Part shown: piece after piece, positions 60,201-64,000 of the stretch
Layout of the letters: every line of letters starts with the position of its first letter
Position numbering within the stretch: position 1 is the first letter of the stretch
Origin: Schistocephalus solidus
Lineage: Eukaryota; Platyhelminthes; Cestoda; Diphyllobothriidea; Diphyllobothriidae
Length of the DNA stretch: 64,000 nucleotides
Reading direction: 5' to 3'
NCBI GenBank assembly: GCA_017591395.1
Contig: WEDG01005619.1
Location: 124,001-188,000 of the forward strand
The notes under the pieces: generated by a model
The model's input: only the letters and a program-made list of their open reading frames with translations
Told to the model about the DNA's origin: nothing
Databases searched by the model: none
Made by a program: the position numbers and the translations under genes

Positions 60201-61075
60201 CTCCTAGTCTGAGTAATTCTTAAAAGATTACTTTATCACATGCTTCAAACGGTGTCTCCAACTAAAGCGCTGATTTTTGCTGGGTTTATTTCTACGTTGC
60301 TTTTTAGGTCCTTGTGGGTACTCGGAGTCTAATTTTCGTTCGTATTGTGCGGACATATGACTAGCACAGTGAACTTCGGTCGTCGTCTGGAAATCTTCAA
60401 CTACTGAATCTGTTTTCTGGACTGATTCACTCTTCACAATCCGCCTATTCTTTTTAGCCGGGAAAATAGCAACATTTATCTTTTATTATTGTAAATAGAG
60501 ATAATTATGTGCATATGTAAATTCCAACATTTTGATATTGAAGGTCTGGTTTAGTGCGCGGTCATCTCAACCCGAGTGCCTTGTTTCCAGGACTGGGCTC
60601 CTAGCAACGTAACTACTGTGCAATGTCACAATGAAGGAGTGATGCACCATGGACTTTATTTCCTATTACAGCTCCATGGTTTGCTTCCACTGTTCCTTGC
60701 GTTTGTATTTCTTTCCGAGTCACAGTGCGCTTTTCTTGGTCACCTTTTTAGGATGAGGATGACGAGGAGAATGTAGAAAACTTGGTGCCCATGCGTGGCT
60801 CTAACCGTGATGCTTTGCGTTATCGCAACTTTAACAAACTCTTGAATCTTGAGACCGACGACGTCGATGACGAGGACTTTGAGGAAAGCAGTGATGCCTC
60901 GGAGTCTTCCTTACGCCACCGCCCACCGGATGGTCCTCTGCTTGAACAGGAGCTCCTACATGGCCTGTGTGTTTGGCTTGACCGCCTCTTTGAGGGCTCG
61001 CTTCGGCGTTACCACGTGAGAGATTGGCCGACAACCCTGGTCATGACAGACCACGAGGAATATGACCGAGTTTAA
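37105..61075 (+). CDS. DNAJC16: DNAJC16/ERdj8 homologue, 12 exons
   Basis: Joined exons: 37105-37250, 37287-37353, 37386-37565, 39396-39644, 40736-41092, 43969-44509, 48322-48739, 48963-49151, 49386-49491, 49815-50014, 54364-54613, 60752-61075. Total 3,027 nt, about 1,008 residues, with every splice phase consistent and GT-AG at each junction. Order: signal peptide (1-20), J domain (22-86, HPD at 50-52), thioredoxin-like domain with CFAC (about 160-163), a second thioredoxin-fold-like region (215-333), a long middle region, a membrane segment (about 658-678), and a C-terminal domain ending in an acidic stretch plus [15 protein letters not shown]. Similarity to vertebrate DNAJC16 is recognisable in each exon. 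The vertebrate protein is an ER-membrane co-chaperone with its J domain in the lumen; function here is by homology. It is longer than the roughly 780-residue human protein, mostly in the middle region. The least certain junctions are the exon 6 donor and exon 10 acceptor. Confidence 0.85.
37287..37353 (+). CDS. DNAJC16: DNAJC16 exon 2: HPD motif
   Basis: The exon encodes (W)[19 protein letters not shown]. The HPD tripeptide is what lets J proteins stimulate Hsp70 ATPase. It is flanked by introns of 36 and 32 bp. Confidence 0.9.
37386..37565 (+). CDS. DNAJC16: DNAJC16 exon 3: end of J domain and linker
   Basis: The exon starts [15 protein letters not shown], the last J-domain helix, then a Phe-rich linker ([19 protein letters not shown]). 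The donor is GTGGTT at 37,566 or GTTAGC three bases later; both keep phase 0. Confidence 0.8.
39119..39210. repeat. (CT)n microsatellite in DNAJC16 intron 3
   Basis: About 90 bp of CT with one CCC interruption near 39,200. The Leu/Ser- and Arg/Glu-repeat frames here are artefacts. Confidence 0.95.
39396..39644 (+). CDS. DNAJC16: DNAJC16 exon 4: thioredoxin-like domain
   Basis: The frame opens after a CTCCTCTTAG acceptor. It encodes the thioredoxin core: [20 protein letters not shown], then [15 protein letters not shown] and [17 protein letters not shown] aligns with the CFSC site of vertebrate DNAJC16. The cis-Pro of thioredoxins corresponds to HTPG. Confidence 0.85.
40281..40532. repeat. 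Compound (CTC)n-(CAC)n microsatellite in intron 4
   Basis: About 160 bp of CTC with CTCC interruptions passes directly into about 90 bp of CAC with CGC variants. The homopolymer frames (Ser, Pro, Leu, Val, Glu) on both strands are not genes. Confidence 0.95.
40736..41092 (+). CDS. DNAJC16: DNAJC16 exon 5: thioredoxin-fold region
   Basis: The exon opens at a CGACAG acceptor and reads [18 protein letters not shown], matching the strand-helix pair that ends the first thioredoxin domain. It continues into [10 protein letters not shown] and [12 protein letters not shown], a further thioredoxin-like unit. It ends RRLDISAGQ at a GTGGGT donor. Confidence 0.85.
41360..41535 (+). mobile_element. tRNA-derived SINE, copy 2 (intron 5)
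   Basis: A tRNA-like head (GTTTAGGACGTTGGGCTTCTA, a short anticodon-loop-like stretch, and a B box GGATTCGAACC) is followed by GTTATGGCTGGCTACTGAGGG. That body parallels the body of the SINE at 1.6 kb. The tRNA part extends beyond tRNA length into a CTTCATCGGTAATGTT tail, so it is not a tRNA gene. Confidence 0.6.
42190..42560 (-). pseudogene. Tc1/mariner-like transposase remnant (intron 5)
   Basis: On the minus strand, in shifting frames, there is [14 protein letters not shown], then [10 protein letters not shown] (where DNASVH carrying the second catalytic Asp is usual) and [10 protein letters not shown] (42,207-42,236), the hallmark of Tc1/mariner-type DDE transposases. The catalytic Asp before NASVH appears changed to His. 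No terminal inverted repeats were identified. Confidence 0.65.
43508..43700 (-). pseudogene. LINE RT fragment (intron 5)
   Basis: The minus strand reads [11 protein letters not shown] and then [20 protein letters not shown], corresponding to the GVRQGC and YADD boxes of the RT family in intron 11, with YADD changed to YTDF. It is short and truncated on both sides. Confidence 0.6.
43969..44509 (+). CDS. DNAJC16: DNAJC16 exon 6: middle luminal region
   Basis: The exon reads [35 protein letters not shown] and [10 protein letters not shown], matching the vertebrate segment after the thioredoxin units. It then has [10 protein letters not shown] and [15 protein letters not shown]. An in-frame upstream acceptor at 43,938 is possible but fits the alignment less well. 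The donor chosen is GTAAGT at 44,510; a weaker phase-compatible GTATCC lies at 44,429. Confidence 0.75.
44510..48321. other. DNAJC16 intron 6, no gene seen
   Basis: This is AT-rich sequence with short frames (45,654-45,926 minus; 46,337-46,522 plus; 47,168-47,389 plus) that show no family signature. I could not identify a transposon in it. Confidence 0.45.
48322..48739 (+). CDS. DNAJC16: DNAJC16 exon 7: pre-membrane region
   Basis: The acceptor TTTGCCTTGCCTAG restores the frame left by exon 6. The exon encodes [19 protein letters not shown], then [15 protein letters not shown], and [13 protein letters not shown] leading to the membrane segment. The donor GTGAGT overlaps the in-frame TGA that ends the unspliced frame. 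Confidence 0.8.
48963..49151 (+). CDS. DNAJC16: DNAJC16 exon 8: transmembrane segment
   Basis: The exon encodes [20 protein letters not shown] followed by [10 protein letters not shown]: one clear hydrophobic span, then a polar Ser/Arg-rich cytosolic-type linker ([14 protein letters not shown]). Confidence 0.85.
49386..49491 (+). CDS. DNAJC16: DNAJC16 exon 9
   Basis: The exon encodes [20 protein letters not shown] and ends [11 protein letters not shown] at a GTGAGA donor. The phase is set by exon 8 (Ser codon split across the junction). Confidence 0.7.
49815..50014 (+). CDS. DNAJC16: DNAJC16 exon 10: C-terminal domain start
   Basis: The exon encodes [35 protein letters not shown] and [11 protein letters not shown], matching the post-membrane conserved domain of DNAJC16 (RPGHMNVVLIL in vertebrates). 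The acceptor at 49,814 keeps phase with exon 9. The more typical acceptor TTTTCTCCCAG at 49,846 would put the frame out, so the start is uncertain by 32 bases. Confidence 0.7.
50742..52760 (+). pseudogene. RTE reverse transcriptase, copy 2
   Basis: Pieces are in order: [49 protein letters not shown], then a stop after LLPES at 51,500. [15 protein letters not shown] (motif A) and [19 protein letters not shown] follow, then [11 protein letters not shown] near 51,960-51,990 with FADD intact. A frameshift near 52,055-52,110 precedes [16 protein letters not shown] and [20 protein letters not shown] follows LRQVQLR at 52,500, where Trp is expected. In the equivalent positions copy 1 has other defects. 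Confidence 0.8.
52780..53393 (+). pseudogene. C2H2 zinc-finger tail of RTE, copy 2
   Basis: Frames shift, but finger remnants are clear. A first [18 protein letters not shown] unit lies near 52,815-52,860, followed by a Pro-rich spacer. Then come [18 protein letters not shown] near 53,070-53,120, [12 protein letters not shown] near 53,210-53,245, and [16 protein letters not shown] ending at 53,393. Copy 1 has one more SRIGL/HRMGL pair in this interval, so this copy has lost a repeat or copy 1 gained one. Confidence 0.65.
53759..53786. repeat. G22 homopolymer run in RTE 3' UTR
   Basis: Twenty-two consecutive G (53,759-53,780), then T and five G. The matching site in the other copies reads about CCCCCACC-type (as C on the plus strand), so the run is an expansion in this copy. 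Confidence 0.9.
54364..54613 (+). CDS. DNAJC16: DNAJC16 exon 11: C-terminal domain
   Basis: The exon encodes [17 protein letters not shown], then [19 protein letters not shown], corresponding to the vertebrate YVLALNGHKKYFCLF segment. The acceptor is TTTTTTTCCAG and the donor GTAAAT. Confidence 0.85.
55940..56955 (+). pseudogene. RTE-type endonuclease
   Basis: The domain starts [14 protein letters not shown] and CCLSEVR, then continues in another frame with [17 protein letters not shown] and [15 protein letters not shown] (usually GDFN/GDWN). After a further shift come [38 protein letters not shown] and [12 protein letters not shown] with the catalytic SDH. Four-layer endonucleases of this type nick DNA for target-primed reverse transcription. 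At least three frame breaks are present. Confidence 0.8.
56960..58930 (+). pseudogene. RTE-type reverse transcriptase and C-terminus
   Basis: The connector ([31 protein letters not shown]) leads to [13 protein letters not shown] and [11 protein letters not shown], a stop, then NYRG. Further on come [37 protein letters not shown] (motif A), a broken RSGV region and [16 protein letters not shown] (YADD intact, near 58,145-58,190). The final frame has [15 protein letters not shown] and ends [15 protein letters not shown], the typical end of this family. Stops interrupt each part. Confidence 0.8.
58960..60751. other. Remainder of DNAJC16 intron 11
   Basis: No recognisable gene. A minus-strand frame at 60,228-60,437 is unusually polar ([14 protein letters not shown]) and is preceded by an AAAGAATAG acceptor-like stretch on that strand, but nothing else supports an antisense exon. 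Confidence 0.4.
60752..61075 (+). CDS. DNAJC16: DNAJC16 exon 12: C-terminus and stop
   Basis: The acceptor TCACCTTTTTAG is followed by an acidic stretch ([22 protein letters not shown]), then [19 protein letters not shown] and RDWP, the conserved tail of DNAJC16. The TAA stop is at 61,073-61,075. Confidence 0.88.
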   Translation, partial: DEDDEENVENLVPMRGSNRDALRYRNFNKLLNLETDDVDDEDFEESSDASESSLRHRPPDGPLLEQELLHGLCVWLDRLFEGSLRRYHVRDWPTTLVMTDHEEYDRV

Positions 61076-61139
61076 CTGTAGCCTTCTTCCCTTTCTATCC
61101 TTGTCGCAGCCTTAGACTTCGTCCTATCCACTGCCAAAT

Positions 61140-63600
<2,461 letters not shown>

Positions 63601-63640
63601 AAGAAGAAAAGGCTATCACTGAAACATGGTGTTTATTGGC

Positions 63641-63676
63641 CTGTCGTTTCGGAATCTTTCTAGAACCCATCATCAG
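63641..63676 (-). ncRNA. Hammerhead-ribozyme-like core in Penelope terminus
   Basis: On the minus strand CTGATGA is followed by a stem-II-like hairpin (GGGTTC, TAGAAA loop, GATTCC), then GAAACGACAGG. CTGATGA and GAAA are the two conserved core strands of the hammerhead ribozyme in their proper order and spacing, and Penelope-like elements are known to carry such ribozymes. The GAC after GAAAC differs from the GTC in the other two copies, so cleavage competence is uncertain. Confidence 0.55.
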
Positions 63677-63735
63677 TTTGAGGGGTTCGAGAAAGAATCC
63701 GAAACGTCAGGCCAATAAACACGTTCCAGTGATCG
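63676..63735 (+). ncRNA. Partial hammerhead-like motif, plus copy
   Basis: This copy keeps GGGGTTC, GAGAAA and GAATCC, then GAAACGTCAGGCC, but the expected CTGATGA is replaced by CAGTTTGAG. It has the 3' half only, so it is a decayed partner of the minus-strand motif. Confidence 0.4.
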
Positions 63736-64000
63736 CCTCCTCCTCCTCCTCCTCCTCCTCCTCCTCCTCCTCCTCCTCCTCCTCCTCCTCCTCCTCCTCC
63801 TCCTCCTCCTCCTCCTCCTCCTCCTCCTCCTCCTCCTCCTCCTCCTCCTCCTCCTCCTCCTCCCTCCTCCTCCTCCTCCTCCTCCTCCTCCTCCTCCTCC
63901 TCCTCCTCCTCCTCCTCCTCCTCCTCCTCCTCCTCCTCCTCCTCCTCCTCCTCCTCCTCCTCCTCCTCCTCCTCCTCCTCCTCCTCCTCCTCCTCCTTCT
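63736..64000. repeat. (CTC)n microsatellite
   Basis: About 265 bp of nearly pure CTC, with single CTCC interruptions, running to the end of the window. It starts exactly at the end of the Penelope terminus. Confidence 0.95.

Larger units (their letters stand above)
63605..63735. mobile_element. Inverted pair of Penelope-type termini
   Basis: The left half (minus strand) and right half (plus strand) carry the same sequence: GAAAGATTCCGAAACG or GAAAGAATCCGAAACG, CAGGCCAATAAACAC, then a CAGTGAT-type end. The element end at 10.79-10.88 kb has the same sequence. The two halves meet near 63,676. The right half runs straight into a (CTC)n array. Confidence 0.75.

Noticed and set aside
60228..60437. 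Antisense exon of a basic protein in intron 11
   Set aside because: Only a short polar frame and one weak acceptor-like site support it; no donor, neighbour exon or family was seen.

Overview
The window looks like a piece of a large, repeat-rich animal genome, most likely a flatworm and probably a diphyllobothriidean tapeworm (Spirometra, Schistocephalus or Dibothriocephalus type). The reasons are very short 5' introns (36 and 32 bp) in the one clear host gene, and the kinds of retroelement present: RTE-like LINEs with a C-terminal C2H2 zinc-finger tail, CR1/Jockey-like LINEs, Penelope-like elements and Mag-like Gypsy LTR elements. The species assignment is inference; no rRNA or mitochondrial marker is present.

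Left part (1-37,100): no convincing host gene. It holds a tRNA-derived SINE (1.6 kb), solo 3'-UTR copies of the RTE element (1.8-2.6 and 6.9-7.3 kb), degenerate telomere-like arrays (5.4 and 22.5 kb), and a layered nest at 10.8-22.2 kb. In that nest two Penelope-like elements lie head to head near 11.85 kb. The plus-strand one is split by a Gypsy element (12,410-17,484, with LTRs, primer-binding site, polypurine tract and a near-perfect 5-bp target duplication). The nest is then bounded by a minus-strand RTE (17.7-22.2 kb). A nearly full-length but decayed CR1/Jockey-like LINE occupies 26.7-31.8 kb on the minus strand, with another LINE 3' end inserted in its reverse transcriptase. 31.8-37.1 kb is unassigned.

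Right part (37,105-61,075): one host gene on the plus strand, a homologue of DNAJC16/ERdj8, an ER-membrane J-domain protein with thioredoxin-like regions. I could assemble 12 exons whose splice phases all agree, giving an open frame of about 1,008 codons: signal peptide, J domain with HPD, a thioredoxin-like domain with CFAC, a transmembrane segment near residue 660 and a conserved C-terminal domain. Its larger introns carry microsatellites, a SINE, a Tc1/mariner remnant, RTE-like fragments, a second RTE with zinc-finger tail (intron 10) and an endonuclease-bearing LINE (intron 11).

After the gene come a (TAC)n array about 65 bp past the stop, unassigned sequence, and at 63.6 kb an inverted pair of Penelope-type termini. 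On one strand these carry a hammerhead-ribozyme-like core. They abut a (CTC)n array that runs off the end of the window. All mobile-element reading frames are interrupted; none looks intact.
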